A stretch of DNA of 64,000 nt from Xylophilus sp. Leaf220 (GCF_001421705.1 NZ_LMKO01000024.1:90399-154398), one strand, 5' to 3'; shown: positions 10,029 through 19,000, numbered from the stretch's first letter. Program-made: numbers and translations. Notes: generated by a model from the sequence alone, not told the origin.

Positions 10029-11183
10029 CTACGCCAGCGACTGCCCCAGCCGCCGCAGGAACCCTTCGCAGGCCTCCAGCTGGTCGAGCGCCACGAACTC
10101 GTCGGGCTTGTGGGCGTTCTCGATGTGGCCCGGGCCGCAGATGACGGTGGGGATGCCTGCCTGTTGGAACAGGCCGCCTTCGGTGCCGTAGGCGACCTTG
10201 CGGGTTTCGCGGTCGGTGGTCAGCGCGCGGGCCAGGGCGACGATCGCCTCCTGCTCGGCGGTCTCCATGCCGGGCGCCGAGGCGCCGACGGTGATGTCGA
10301 TGCCGGCCTCGGCGTACTCCTTCTGCATCTTCGGCAGCAGCTCGTCCTGCACATACTGCTCGACCTGGGCGTGGATGCTGTCGACCGACATGCCCGGCAG
10401 GTTGCGGAACTCGTACTGGAACTCGCACAGCTCGGGAATCGTGTTGACCGCGATGCCGCCCTGGATCTGGTTGGTGGTGAGGGTTGTGAAGGGCACGTCG
10501 AAGAATTCGTCGTACGGGCCGTGGGCGCGGTAGTGGTCGGCGATGTCGCGGATGCGGCAGATCAGCCGGGCGGCGTACTCGATCGCGTTGCAGCCGCGCG
10601 GGGTGAGCGACGAATGCGCCGCCTTGCCGTGCACCCGGCAGCGGTAGAGGTTGATGCCCTTGTGGGCCACCACCACCTGCATGCCGGTGGGCTCGCCCAC
10701 CACGCAGCCCTCGGCACGCAGGCCGCGCTGCTTCAGCTCGGCCAGCATCACCGGCGCGCCGACGCAGCCCACTTCCTCGTCGTACGAGTAGGCCAGGTGG
10801 ATCGGCTTCTGGCGCGGCATCGCCAAAAATTCGGGCACCAGGGCGAGGGTGGTGGCGATGAAGCCCTTCATGTCGGCAGAGCCGCGGGCGTACAGCTTGC
10901 CGTCGCGCTCGTCGATCCGGAACGGGTCGCTGCTCCAGTCCTGGCCGTCGACCGGCACCACGTCGGTGTGGCCCGACAGCACGATGCCGCCTTCGGTGCG
11001 GCCGTCGGTGGCGGGCAGGGTGGCGAAGAGGTTGGCCTTGCGGCCGTCGGGCGAGGCGATGACCTCGGCGCGCACGCCGTGCGCAGCCAGGCCCTCGCGC
11101 ACGGAGTCGATCAGGTCGAGATTGGAATTGCGGCTGGTCGTGTCGAAGGCGACCAGCTGTTCCAGCCATTGGCGGGTATTCAT
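10029..11183 (-). CDS. argE: Acetylornithine deacetylase
   Basis: The 384-aa M20-family metallohydrolase releases acetate from N2-acetylornithine to give ornithine. Metal-site motifs are present: LSGHTDVVPVDG, GSADMKGFIATTLAL, the catalytic-acid region SYDEEVGC, and VVGEPTGM. A C-terminal His lies in CGPGHIENAHKPDEF. The start is the ATG at 11183 (MNTRQWLEQLV). The long open frame further upstream has no family similarity and overlaps the ROK gene region. With argC it belongs to arginine biosynthesis, though the two genes are on opposite strands and separated by a foreign-looking gene. Confidence 0.95.
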   Translation of the reverse strand: MNTRQWLEQLVAFDTTSRNSNLDLIDSVREGLAAHGVRAEVIASPDGRKANLFATLPATDGRTEGGIVLSGHTDVVPVDGQDWSSDPFRIDERDGKLYARGSADMKGFIATTLALVPEFLAMPRQKPIHLAYSYDEEVGCVGAPVMLAELKQRGLRAEGCVVGEPTGMQVVVAHKGINLYRCRVHGKAAHSSLTPRGCNAIEYAARLICRIRDIADHYRAHGPYDEFFDVPFTTLTTNQIQGGIAVNTIPELCEFQYEFRNLPGMSVDSIHAQVEQYVQDELLPKMQKEYAEAGIDITVGASAPGMETAEQEAIVALARALTTDRETRKVAYGTEGGLFQQAGIPTVICGPGHIENAHKPDEFVALDQLEACEGFLRRLGQSLA

Positions 11184-11314
11184 GGACGAAGGCACCGGGA
11201 GAGAGACAAAAGAAAGCCGCCAGTGTAGGCCGGCTCCTCTGGTAAGGGCTCGCACCCGGATATCGACCGCCGCCCCGCCCGACGGCCGGCCGGGCCGGCG
11301 CCACCCGCCGCGCG

Positions 11315-12409
11315 CTACCGGTTGGTGAAGCTCGCGTTGCCGAGCCCGGTGCCGACCGTCAGCACCGCCCAGCGCCTGACGTCGTTCATGAAGGGCAGCT
11401 CGGACAGGCCCTGCACCACCGCGTCGTTGTGCAGCCGCACGTGCGTGGGCTCGCCGCCGATGCGGGGCAGCTTCTCGCACAGGTGGCGCGGCAGGTGGAA
11501 CCGGGTGCTCTCCCAGTTGCCGGGCAGGTTCTGGGTGCCGCCGGCGATCGAGCCGTCGGGCCGCACCATGCCCGGGCAGGCCACGCCGACGAAGGGCGCG
11601 AGCTTGATGCCGTCGCGCTTGGCCTCGTGGATCAGGTCCTCCAGCATGCCGGCGATGCCCTGGACCAGGTCGTCGCGCTTCTTCACGTCCTCGTCGTCGG
11701 CATGGCCCCACTTGTCGCGGCCGACCACCTCGGCGCGGGTCAGGTCGGGGCCGTTGCCGCGCACCCGCACGATGCCGCAGCGCACGTTGGTGCCGCCGAT
11801 GTCGACCGCCAGCAGCGCGTCGTGCCGCTCCAGCACCTCGGGCGGCGCCACGTGCAGCCAGCCGATCAGGCCGCCCTCGTCGGCATGGTGGTGCAGGGTG
11901 CGCAGCGAGACGCCCGCCTTCGCCTCGGCCAGCAGCTCGCCGGCGCGGCCCACCGCCCGCTTGCCCAGTTCGCTCTGCTGGAATCCGCCGCCGATCACCA
12001 CCCGCTCGACGCCCTGCCACGACTTCTGGCGCTGGAAGCGGCGCACCACCTGGGCCAGCTGCACCGCATAGTCCTCCGAGGCGGCGCGGATCGCCGCGGC
12101 CGCCGGGCCGCCCTCGGCCAGCAGCTCGTCGAGGCGGCGCTTGCCGATCTCGGCGGTCGGCTTGGCGCCGAAGGCGTCCTTGCCGTCGTTCATCTCGGTG
12201 AACAGGGTGCGCCAGAGGTCGAGCATCTTGCCGAAGGCGGTGCGGCTCGCGCGGTCGCCGTAGAAGCCGTCGGTCTCGCTGTCGCGCACCTCCAGGCTGT
12301 AGCTCTCGATGGTGACGGCGGGCAGGGTCAGGTCGCCGTGGACCGGGGGCGCGACGTCGGCGGCGGTGTCGTCGGCGGGGCGGGAATCGGTGCGCGGGGA
12401 GCGGGGCAT
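11315..12409 (-). CDS. ROK-family protein with apparently permuted domain order
   Basis: A 364-aa protein containing all the main landmarks of a ROK sugar kinase/repressor, but in an unusual order. Residues ~99-187 match the usual ROK C-terminus (helix, VERVVIGGGFQQSELGK, then EGGLIGWLHVAP). The phosphate-1 motif LLAVDIGGTNVRCGIV comes only at ~200, followed by VGVACPGMV (~274), NLPGNW, LHNDAVVQGLSEL (~326) and GTGLGNASF (~353), where the protein stops. The Zn-binding HxCxCGxxGC motif of typical ROK proteins is not seen. Function is probably binding or phosphorylation of a sugar, but unproven. The ATG at 12409 was chosen because upstream in-frame codons look non-coding. Confidence 0.8.
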   Translation of the reverse strand: MPRSPRTDSRPADDTAADVAPPVHGDLTLPAVTIESYSLEVRDSETDGFYGDRASRTAFGKMLDLWRTLFTEMNDGKDAFGAKPTAEIGKRRLDELLAEGGPAAAAIRAASEDYAVQLAQVVRRFQRQKSWQGVERVVIGGGFQQSELGKRAVGRAGELLAEAKAGVSLRTLHHHADEGGLIGWLHVAPPEVLERHDALLAVDIGGTNVRCGIVRVRGNGPDLTRAEVVGRDKWGHADDEDVKKRDDLVQGIAGMLEDLIHEAKRDGIKLAPFVGVACPGMVRPDGSIAGGTQNLPGNWESTRFHLPRHLCEKLPRIGGEPTHVRLHNDAVVQGLSELPFMNDVRRWAVLTVGTGLGNASFTNR

Positions 12410-12726
12410 GGCGGTGTCGGAGGTTCGGTGGTGGAAGGGCGACGCGGATGCGGTACGGAAGGGCCGGGCGGCCGCGCCGCCACCGGCCGGCGCCGCATCG
12501 CATGTCGACAGCATGACCGACAAGCGCGGCGCGGCTGCATCCAAACGCAAGGCGCTCCCTCTGCCTACGCACCACGCCGACGCAAGACGACAGGGACGGC
12601 CCGGCGCGCCCGCACCCTCGGGGCTGTCCGGCCCGCACGCCTTCGTGGCAGGTGCCGTGGCCGGCGGCAGTGCCCTCGCACCGCCGCGAACTCCCTCCGT
12701 CATCACTGCCCAAAAAGGAATCCACC
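12410..12726. other. Divergent intergenic region, ROK gene / DUF892 gene
   Basis: About 317 bp between divergent starts. The only clear element is the ribosome site AAAAAGGAA at 12712-12720, six bases before the DUF892 start. Open frames through this stretch show no recognisable similarity, and I see no convincing sigma-70 boxes or operators. Confidence 0.5.
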
Positions 12727-13368
12727 ATGGCCGTCAAGACCCTCGAAGACCTGTTCGTCCACGCTCTGTCGGACGTCTACAGCGCCGAAAAGCAGCTGAC
12801 CAAGGCACTGCCCAAGATGGCGCGCGCCGCCACCAACCCGGCGCTGGCCGCGGCCTTCACCCTCCACCTGGAAGAGACCCGGGGCCAGATCGAGCGGATC
12901 GACCGCGCGGTGGAAGCCACCGGCATCAAGCTGAAGCGCATCAAGTGCGCCGCGATGGAAGGCCTGGTCGAGGAAGGCGAGGAAATGATCGAGGAAGTGG
13001 AGAAGGGCCCGGTGCTCGACGCCGGCCTGATCGGCGCGGCCCAGAAGGTCGAGCACTACGAAATCGCCACCTACGGCACCCTCTGCGCCCTGGCCAAGCA
13101 GCTCGGCTATACCGAGGCGATGCAGCTGCTGCGCGAAACGCTGGAAGAAGAAAAATCCACCGACGAGAAGCTGACCCTGCTGGCCGAGAGCGGCGGCAAC
13201 GCTGCCGCTGCCGATGCGAAGCCGCAGGACGACAAGCCCGCCCCGGCCCGCCGTGCACCGGCCAAGTCGGCGGCCGGCAAGACCGCCAAGGGCGCCGCCG
13301 GCAGCGCAGCGGCCAAGCCGGCCGCCCCCGCGCCCCGCAAGGCGCCGGCCCGCAAGACCGCGGGCTAA
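12727..13368 (+). CDS. DUF892 (YciE/YciF-like) ferritin-like protein with Ala/Lys/Pro tail
   Basis: The 213-aa protein has a four-helix ferritin-like DUF892 domain at residues ~1-160. MAVKTLEDLFVHALSDVYSAEKQL and KVEHYEIATYGTLCALAKQLG supply the expected E/H metal-ligand positions. The C-terminal ~55 residues are low-complexity PAPARRAPAKSAAGK-type repeats resembling histone H1 or AlgP tails, which often bind DNA. The family is induced by stress in enterobacteria, but its exact role is unclear. Start at 12727 is supported by the AAGGA ribosome site. A repeat/terminator hairpin lies 27 bp downstream. Confidence 0.9.
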   Translation: MAVKTLEDLFVHALSDVYSAEKQLTKALPKMARAATNPALAAAFTLHLEETRGQIERIDRAVEATGIKLKRIKCAAMEGLVEEGEEMIEEVEKGPVLDAGLIGAAQKVEHYEIATYGTLCALAKQLGYTEAMQLLRETLEEEKSTDEKLTLLAESGGNAAAADAKPQDDKPAPARRAPAKSAAGKTAKGAAGSAAAKPAAPAPRKAPARKTAG

Positions 13369-13394
13369 CCGCAGCGGCGGCATGGGCCGCCTTT

Positions 13395-13460
13395 GCTATA
13401 AAATAGATAGCTGCAAGCCGGCGCGCAACGCCGGCTGCGGCTATTTTTTCTTCAAAAGCC
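13395..13460 (+). repeat. Interspersed two-hairpin repeat, copy A
   Basis: Starts GCTATAAAATAGATAGCTG, then a perfect 7-bp stem GCCGGCG (13417-13423) / CGCCGGC (13429-13435), then CTATTTTTTC. It lies 27 bp after the DUF892 stop and could act as an intrinsic terminator. Related copies are at 22075, 32875, 38875 and 53725. Confidence 0.8.
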
Positions 13461-13469
13461 GGAGTTCCG

Positions 13470-13802
13470 ATGTCTCCACCGTCCACCCCTCCCCACGCCC
13501 TCGACCTGCACCACGACACCGCCGCCCGGCGCTACGAAGCGCAGCGCGACGGCCGCACCCTGGGCCACCTCGCGTACGAGACCGCTGCCGACGGCACGAT
13601 GGCGCTCACCCACACCATCGTGCCGCCCGAGCACGCCGGCCAGGGCGTCGCCAGCTTCCTGGCGCGCGCGGTGCTCGACGATGCCAGCGCCCGCGGCCTG
13701 CAGGTGGTACCCGAATGCAGCTTCGTGGCCGCCTGGCTGCAGCGCCATCCCGACTACCTGCCGCTGGTGCCGCCGGCGGCGCGGGAGCGGCTGGGACTCT
13801 AG
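13470..13802 (+). CDS. Small GNAT-like N-acetyltransferase (YjdJ-type)
   Basis: The 110-aa protein matches the compact acetyltransferase family often annotated GCN5-related N-acetyltransferase-like. RRYEAQRDGRTLGHLAYE and LTHTIVPPEHAGQGVASFLARAVLDDA contain the acetyl-CoA pyrophosphate loop (HAGQGVA). LQVVPECSFVAAWLQRHPDY is the usual family C-terminus. Substrate unknown. It precedes the histidine kinase gene by only 18 bp but is probably unrelated to it. Confidence 0.85.
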   Translation: MSPPSTPPHALDLHHDTAARRYEAQRDGRTLGHLAYETAADGTMALTHTIVPPEHAGQGVASFLARAVLDDASARGLQVVPECSFVAAWLQRHPDYLPLVPPAARERLGL

Positions 13803-13820
13803 GGCGCGCCGGGCGGGGGC

Positions 13821-15044
13821 ATGCTCCTTGCTTCGACGGCGGGCATGCCTGCCGTCGCCGAAACGCCCCCTTCCAGCCCCGCCGAAGCCGATGCGGCGGT
13901 GTGGACCGACCGGCCCGGCCTGCTGCTGGAATCGACCGGCGAGGGCATCTTCGGCATCGGGCTCGACGGGCACTGCGTGTTCATCAACCGGGCGGGTGCC
14001 GCGCTGCTCGGCTACGAGGTGGCCGAGGTGCTGGGCCGCAACATGCACGAGCTGACCCACCATTCCTACCAGGACGGCTCGGCCTACCCCGACAGCGCCT
14101 GCCCGATCTTCCGGGCCTTCCGCCGCGGCCAGCCCTGCCGCATCGACACCGAGGTGTTCTGGCGCCGCGACGGCAGCGCGGTGCCGGTGGAGTATTCGAG
14201 CCACCCGATCCTCGACGGCGCCAAGGTGCGCGGCGCGGTGATCACCTTCGTCGACATCACCGAGCGGCGGCGGGCCGACCAGGCGCTGCGCCAGTCGCGC
14301 AACCTGCTGGAGCAGCGGGTGGCCGAGCGCACCGCCGAGCTGACCGCCGCGCTGGAGCAGCTGCGGGCGCTGTCGGCCTGGACCGATTCGGTGCGGGAGG
14401 AAGAGCGCACCCGCATCGCCCGCGAGATCCACGACGAACTGGGCAGCCTGCTGGTGGCGCTGAAGATGGAGGTCGGCTGGCTCGACAAGCGCCTGGCCGA
14501 GCAGCCCGCCCGGGCGCCCGAGGCGGCCCAGGAGATGCGCCGGTCGATGCGCTGCAAGTGCCAGGGCATGAGCGGCCTGATCGAGCGGGCGGTCGACGAC
14601 GTGGGCCGCATCATCACCGACCTGCGGCCCAGCATCCTCGACCACCAGGGCCTGTGGGCCGCGCTGGAGTGGCAGGCGCACGACTTCGCGCAGAAGGCCG
14701 AGCTGACGCTCGACTGGGACATGCAGACCGCCGCCGCGGACGAACCCACCGGACCGGCCGCCACCGCCGTCTTCCGCATCTTCCAGGAGATGCTCTCCAA
14801 CGTGGCGCGGCATGCCCGGGCGCGGCGGGTGGCGGTGCGCATCCTGGCCTCGGGCACGCTGCTGCAGCTGGACGTGCAGGACGACGGCGTTGGCGCCGCA
14901 GCCCAGGCCTTCAGCGCGCCCACCGCCTACGGGGTGCGCGGCATGCGGGAGCGGGCGCGGCACTTCGGCGGCACGGTCGAGGCTCACAGCGCGCCGGGCC
15001 GGGGCTGCACCTTCGGCCTTCGGCTGCCCCTCACCGGTGCCTGA
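13821..15044 (+). CDS. PAS-domain sensor histidine kinase, NarX/HisKA_3 type
   Basis: The 407-aa cytoplasmic kinase has no transmembrane segment. A PAS domain spans ~30-150 (LLESTGEGIFGIGLDGHCVFIN) and a coiled coil follows (~155-190). The HisKA_3 dimerisation domain places the phospho-accepting His204 in REEERTRIAREIHDELGSLL. An HATPase domain with QDDGVG and YGVRGMRERARHFGG ends the protein. It should phosphorylate the LuxR-type regulator that begins 1 bp after its stop. Next to the cyanate/nitrate ABC genes, the pair is a good candidate for their control. Confidence 0.92.
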   Translation: MLLASTAGMPAVAETPPSSPAEADAAVWTDRPGLLLESTGEGIFGIGLDGHCVFINRAGAALLGYEVAEVLGRNMHELTHHSYQDGSAYPDSACPIFRAFRRGQPCRIDTEVFWRRDGSAVPVEYSSHPILDGAKVRGAVITFVDITERRRADQALRQSRNLLEQRVAERTAELTAALEQLRALSAWTDSVREEERTRIAREIHDELGSLLVALKMEVGWLDKRLAEQPARAPEAAQEMRRSMRCKCQGMSGLIERAVDDVGRIITDLRPSILDHQGLWAALEWQAHDFAQKAELTLDWDMQTAAADEPTGPAATAVFRIFQEMLSNVARHARARRVAVRILASGTLLQLDVQDDGVGAAAQAFSAPTAYGVRGMRERARHFGGTVEAHSAPGRGCTFGLRLPLTGA

Positions 15045-15045
15045 C

Positions 15046-15717
15046 ATGCCGCTGCCCCACGCCCTGCGCGTCCTGATCGGCGACGACCACCGCATCGTGC
15101 GCGAAGGCATCAAGCAGGTGCTGCGCGACCCCTCCAACGGCACGCCCGAGATCCACGTGATGGCCGAGGCGCAGACCGGCCCCGAGGTGGTCGAGGCGGT
15201 GGCCGCGCGCGGCGGCAACGCCGGGCTCGACGTGGTGCTGCTCGACATCGCCCTGCCCGAGCGCGACGGCCTCGACGTGCTGCAGGCCCTGCGCCGCGAC
15301 TGGCCGGCCCTGCCGGTGCTGATGCTCTCCACCTACCCCGAGAACCAGTACGCGGTGCGCTGCATCCGCCTGGGCGCGGCCGGCTACCTCAACAAAAGCG
15401 CCGACCCCGACGCGATGGTGGCCGCGGTGCGCAAGGCGGCCGCCGGCGGCCTGTACCTGACGCCCGCCACCGCCGAGGCGCTGGCCCTCGCGGTGGGCAG
15501 GGGCGCGGCCGGCATCGCCCTGTCGCACCGCGAGCACCAGGTGTTCCGCCTGCTCACCACCGGGCGCACCGTGAGCGAAATCGGTGCGGAGCTCGGCCTG
15601 GCGCCCAATACGGTGAGCACCTACCGGGCCCGCATCCTCGAGAAGACCGGTACCAAGAACGACGTGGAGCTGGCGCTCTACGCCGAGCGGCACGGCCGCG
15701 ACGCCGCGCCGGCCTGA
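15046..15717 (+). CDS. NarL/FixJ-family response regulator
   Basis: The 223-aa regulator has a receiver domain (LIGDDHRIVREG; phospho-acceptor Asp67 in VVLLDIALPERDG; Lys in GYLNKSADP) and a C-terminal LuxR-type helix-turn-helix (LSHREHQVFRLLTTG, ELGLAPNTVSTYRARIL). It begins one base after the kinase stop (TGACATG), so the two are translationally coupled. The downstream ABC/cyanase operon starts 145 bp later and is the likely target. Confidence 0.93.
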   Translation: MPLPHALRVLIGDDHRIVREGIKQVLRDPSNGTPEIHVMAEAQTGPEVVEAVAARGGNAGLDVVLLDIALPERDGLDVLQALRRDWPALPVLMLSTYPENQYAVRCIRLGAAGYLNKSADPDAMVAAVRKAAAGGLYLTPATAEALALAVGRGAAGIALSHREHQVFRLLTTGRTVSEIGAELGLAPNTVSTYRARILEKTGTKNDVELALYAERHGRDAAPA

Positions 15718-15862
15718 ACCAGGGCCGCGCAGGGCCGCCGTGTAGTGCCAGCCCTACGCCGGGCCCACACTTCTGCGGCGATACGGCGTGCGGCCCGCCG
15801 AAAACCCGCCGGCTGGCCCGGCCGTTGCGAGGGCGAAGGCTTCCCCACCAGGAGAGCCCACC

Positions 15863-17233
15863 ATGTCCCGACTGCCGACCCTTCCCGCCGCCTACGACGC
15901 CGACCGCCCGCTGATGCCGCGCTGCGCCTGCGGCGCCGACCATGCGCCGGGCGAACACGCCGCCGCGGCGGCCTCGGCCGAGAGCCTGTCGCACGACAAG
16001 CTGGAGGCGGCGATGGTGAAAGCGCTGTTCCCGGTCGACAGCGTGCGCCGCCGCTTCCTGCAGGCGGTGGGCGCCAGCACCGCCCGCGCCGCCATCGCCT
16101 CGCTGATGCCCCTGGGCGCACTGCAGGCAATGGCCCAGGACAAGGGCCCGCTGGAGAAGAAGGACCTGAAGATCGGCTTCATCCCGATCACCTGCGCCAC
16201 GCCGCTGATCATGGCCCACCCCCTGGGCTTCTACAAGCAGCAGGGCCTGAACGTGGAGGTGGTGAAGACCGCCGGCTGGGCGCTGATCCGCGACAAGATG
16301 ATCAACAAGGAGTACGACGCCACCCACTTCCTGTCGCCGATGCCGCTGGCCATTTCGATGGGCGTGGGCTCCAACCCGGTGCCGATGCAGGTCGCCACCA
16401 TCCAGAACACCAATGGCCAGGCGATCACCCTCGCCAACAAGCACAAGGACAACCGCGACCCGAAGAAGTGGAAGGGCTTCAAGTTCGCCGTGCCCTTCGA
16501 GTTCAGCATGCACAACTTCCTGCTGCGCTACTACGTGGCGGAGCACGGCCTGAACCCCGATACCGACATCCAGATCCGGGTGGTGCCGCCGGCCGAGATG
16601 GTCGCCAACCTGCGCGCCGGCAACATCGACGGCTACCTGGGCCCCGACCCGTTCAACCAGCGCGCGGTCTTCGAGGAAGTAGGCTTCCTGCACATCCTCA
16701 CCAAGGACATCTGGGATGGCCACCCCTGCTGCGCCTTCGGCACCTCGGCCGCGTTCATCCAGCAGAACCCCAACACCTTCGCGGCGCTGGTGCGCTCGGT
16801 GCTCACCGCCTCGGCGATGGCGCGCGACCCGAAGAACCGCGAGCTGATCGCCCGGGTGATCGCGCCGGCGCAGTACCTCAACCAGCCCGAGACGGTGCTG
16901 ACCCAGGTCCTGACAGGGCGCTTCGCCGACGGCCTGGGCAACATCCGCACCGTGCCCGACCGGGCCGATTTCGACCCGATCCCGTGGCAGTCGATGGCCG
17001 TCTGGATGCTGACCCAGATGAAGCGCTGGGGCTACGTGAAGGGCGACGTCGACTACAAGCAGATCGCCGAGAAGGTGTTCCTGCTGACCGACGCCAAGAA
17101 GCGCATGGCCGAGCTGGGCCAGAAGCCGCCCGAGGGCGCCTACCCCAAGTTCACCATCATGGGCAAGGTGTTCGACGCGGCCAAGGCCGACGACTATGCG
17201 AAGAGCTTCGCCATCTCCAAGGCCGCGGCCTGA
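15863..17233 (+). CDS. NrtA/CynA-like ABC transporter substrate-binding protein (nitrate/cyanate family)
   Basis: The 456-aa protein has an N-terminal Cys/His-containing stretch (MPRCACGADHAPGEHA). A twin-arginine-like signal follows (VRRRFLQAVGASTARAAIASL). The NMT1/NrtA periplasmic domain begins LKIGFIPITCATPLIMAHP and contains FLSPMPLAISMG and RAGNIDGYLGPDPFNQRAVF. The start at 15863 follows AGGAGAG. The family binds nitrate, nitrite, bicarbonate or cyanate. With cyanase at the end of the operon, cyanate is the best guess. The ~60-residue region before the Tat motif is longer than usual. Confidence 0.88.
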   Translation: MSRLPTLPAAYDADRPLMPRCACGADHAPGEHAAAAASAESLSHDKLEAAMVKALFPVDSVRRRFLQAVGASTARAAIASLMPLGALQAMAQDKGPLEKKDLKIGFIPITCATPLIMAHPLGFYKQQGLNVEVVKTAGWALIRDKMINKEYDATHFLSPMPLAISMGVGSNPVPMQVATIQNTNGQAITLANKHKDNRDPKKWKGFKFAVPFEFSMHNFLLRYYVAEHGLNPDTDIQIRVVPPAEMVANLRAGNIDGYLGPDPFNQRAVFEEVGFLHILTKDIWDGHPCCAFGTSAAFIQQNPNTFAALVRSVLTASAMARDPKNRELIARVIAPAQYLNQPETVLTQVLTGRFADGLGNIRTVPDRADFDPIPWQSMAVWMLTQMKRWGYVKGDVDYKQIAEKVFLLTDAKKRMAELGQKPPEGAYPKFTIMGKVFDAAKADDYAKSFAISKAAA

Positions 17234-17243
17234 AGGTGCATAC

Positions 17244-18110
17244 GTGAAAAGCACCAACCTCAAGGCGGCCCTGCTGTCGCTGGCGGTCTTCCTGCTGCTG
17301 GTGGGCGTGTGGCAGCTCGCCACCCAGTCCACCGGCGCCGCGTCCGGTGCGGGCGGCATGACGCCCGAGCAGATCGAGTACGCCAAGATGCTCGGCAAGG
17401 ACCCGACCGCCGGCGCCGAGCAGAAGGGCGCGGGCTTTCCCACGCCGGCGCAGATGGCGGCCACCATCGGCCGGCAGCTGCGCCATCCGTTCTACGACAA
17501 CGGCCCCAACGACAAGGGCATCGCGATCCAGCTCGGCTGGTCGCTGCTGCGGGTGGGCAGCGGCTTTTTGCTGGCCTGCCTGGTGGCGCTGCCGCTGGGT
17601 TTCCTGATCGGCATGTCGCCGCTGTTCCACAAGGCGCTCGACCCGTTCATCCAGGTGTTGAAGCCGATCTCGCCCCTGGCCTGGATGCCGCTGGCGCTCT
17701 ACACCATCAAGGATTCGTCGGCCAGCGGCATCTTCGTGATCTTCATCTGCTCGGTCTGGCCGATGCTGCTCAACACCGCCTTCGGCGTGGCCTCGGTCAA
17801 GCGCGAGTGGCTCAACGTGGCCCGCACGCTGGAGGTGCGGCCGCTGCGCAAGGCCTTCCGGGTCGTCTTGCCGGCGGCGGCGCCCACCATCCTCACCGGC
17901 ATGCGGATCAGCATGGGCATCGCCTGGCTGGTGATCGTCGCGGCCGAGATGCTGGTCGGCGGCACCGGCATCGGCTACTTCCTGTGGAACGAGTGGAACA
18001 ACCTCTCGCTCACCAACGTGATCTTCGCCATCCTGGTGATCGGCGTGGTCGGCATGTGCCTGGACCTGGCCTTCGCCGCCCTGCAGAAGAGAGTCACCTA
18101 TGTGGAGTGA
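17244..18110 (+). CDS. ABC transporter permease, NrtB/CynB family
   Basis: A 288-aa inner-membrane permease using a GTG start (17244), because upstream codons overlap the preceding gene. It has about six helices and the BPD_transp_1 EAA-type loop (AFRVVLPAAAPTILTGMRISMG, followed by GIAWLVIVAAEMLVGGTGIGY). An extended periplasmic segment after helix 1 (GGMTPEQIEYAKMLGK) is typical of NrtB. It lies 10 bp after the binding-protein gene and overlaps the ATPase gene by 11 bp. Confidence 0.9.
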   Translation: MKSTNLKAALLSLAVFLLLVGVWQLATQSTGAASGAGGMTPEQIEYAKMLGKDPTAGAEQKGAGFPTPAQMAATIGRQLRHPFYDNGPNDKGIAIQLGWSLLRVGSGFLLACLVALPLGFLIGMSPLFHKALDPFIQVLKPISPLAWMPLALYTIKDSSASGIFVIFICSVWPMLLNTAFGVASVKREWLNVARTLEVRPLRKAFRVVLPAAAPTILTGMRISMGIAWLVIVAAEMLVGGTGIGYFLWNEWNNLSLTNVIFAILVIGVVGMCLDLAFAALQKRVTYVE

Positions 18111-18963
18111 CGCCCCGCCCCGGAGCCGTGCCATGCCCCTCGACCGTTCCACCGCTTCTTCCGGGTCTTCCCCTCCCCTGCTGTCGATCGAGGGCCTGGC
18201 CAGGTCCTACGTGCCGGCGCGGCCGGTCTTCGCCGACGTGTCCTTCACCCTGGACCGCGGCGAGTTCGTCTGCATCATCGGCCACTCGGGCTGCGGCAAG
18301 ACCACCATCCTGAACGTGCTGGCGGGGCTCGACACCGCCAGCGCCGGCCACATCTTCATGGACGGCCGCGAGGTCGCGGGCCCCAGCCTGGAGCGCGGCG
18401 TGGTGTTCCAGAGCCATGCGCTGATGCCCTGGCTGACGGTGCGCCGCAACATCGCCTTCGCGGTGGAGTCGCGCTGGCCCGATTGGAGCCGCGCGCAGGT
18501 CGATGCGCAGGTGGAGAAGTACGTGGCGCTGGTCGGCCTGAGCGGCGCCATCGACAAGAAACCCTCGCAGCTCTCGGGCGGCATGAAGCAGCGGGTCGGC
18601 ATCGCCCGCGCCTTCGCGATCAGCCCCAAGATGCTTCTGCTCGACGAGCCCTTCGGCGCGCTCGACGCGCTCACCCGCGGCACCATCCAGGACGAGCTGA
18701 TGGCCATCGTGCGGCAGACGCAGCAGACCGTCTTCATGATCACCCACGACGTGGACGAGGCCATCCTGCTGGCCGACCGCATCCTGCTGATGCGCAACGG
18801 CGCCGACACGCCCGCCGGCTACCGGCCCGGCGGCATCGCCGAGGTGGTGGTCAACCCGCTGCCGCGCGACCGCACCCGGCACAGCCTGCACCACCTGCCC
18901 GGCTACTACCCGCTGCGCAACGGCATCGTCGATTTCCTGGTCGGGCGCGCCCGCGCCGACTGA
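18100..18963 (+). CDS. ABC transporter ATP-binding protein, NrtD/CynD family
   Basis: The 287-aa ATPase has Walker A GHSGCGKTT, Q-loop VVFQSHALMPWL, signature LSGGMKQRV, Walker B MLLLDEPFGALDA and switch His in MITHDVDEA. The C-terminal extension is short, so it lacks the fused NrtA-like regulatory domain of NrtC. The ATG at 18100 overlaps the permease end. A second ATG at 18133 is possible. It energises the probable cyanate/nitrate importer. Confidence 0.92.
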   Translation: MWSDAPPRSRAMPLDRSTASSGSSPPLLSIEGLARSYVPARPVFADVSFTLDRGEFVCIIGHSGCGKTTILNVLAGLDTASAGHIFMDGREVAGPSLERGVVFQSHALMPWLTVRRNIAFAVESRWPDWSRAQVDAQVEKYVALVGLSGAIDKKPSQLSGGMKQRVGIARAFAISPKMLLLDEPFGALDALTRGTIQDELMAIVRQTQQTVFMITHDVDEAILLADRILLMRNGADTPAGYRPGGIAEVVVNPLPRDRTRHSLHHLPGYYPLRNGIVDFLVGRARAD

Positions 18964-19000
18964 CACCCCGCCTCTTCCCTCACACCAAAGGAGCCACCCC

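Noticed and set aside
11184-12737. Upstream extension of the argE frame to a 902-aa protein
   Set aside because: The extension runs through the ROK gene in another frame and has no similarity; argE starts naturally at 11183.
13470-13802. Acetyltransferase as part of the two-component/cyanate operon
   Set aside because: Close spacing only; family members occur alone widely and nothing links the product to cyanate.
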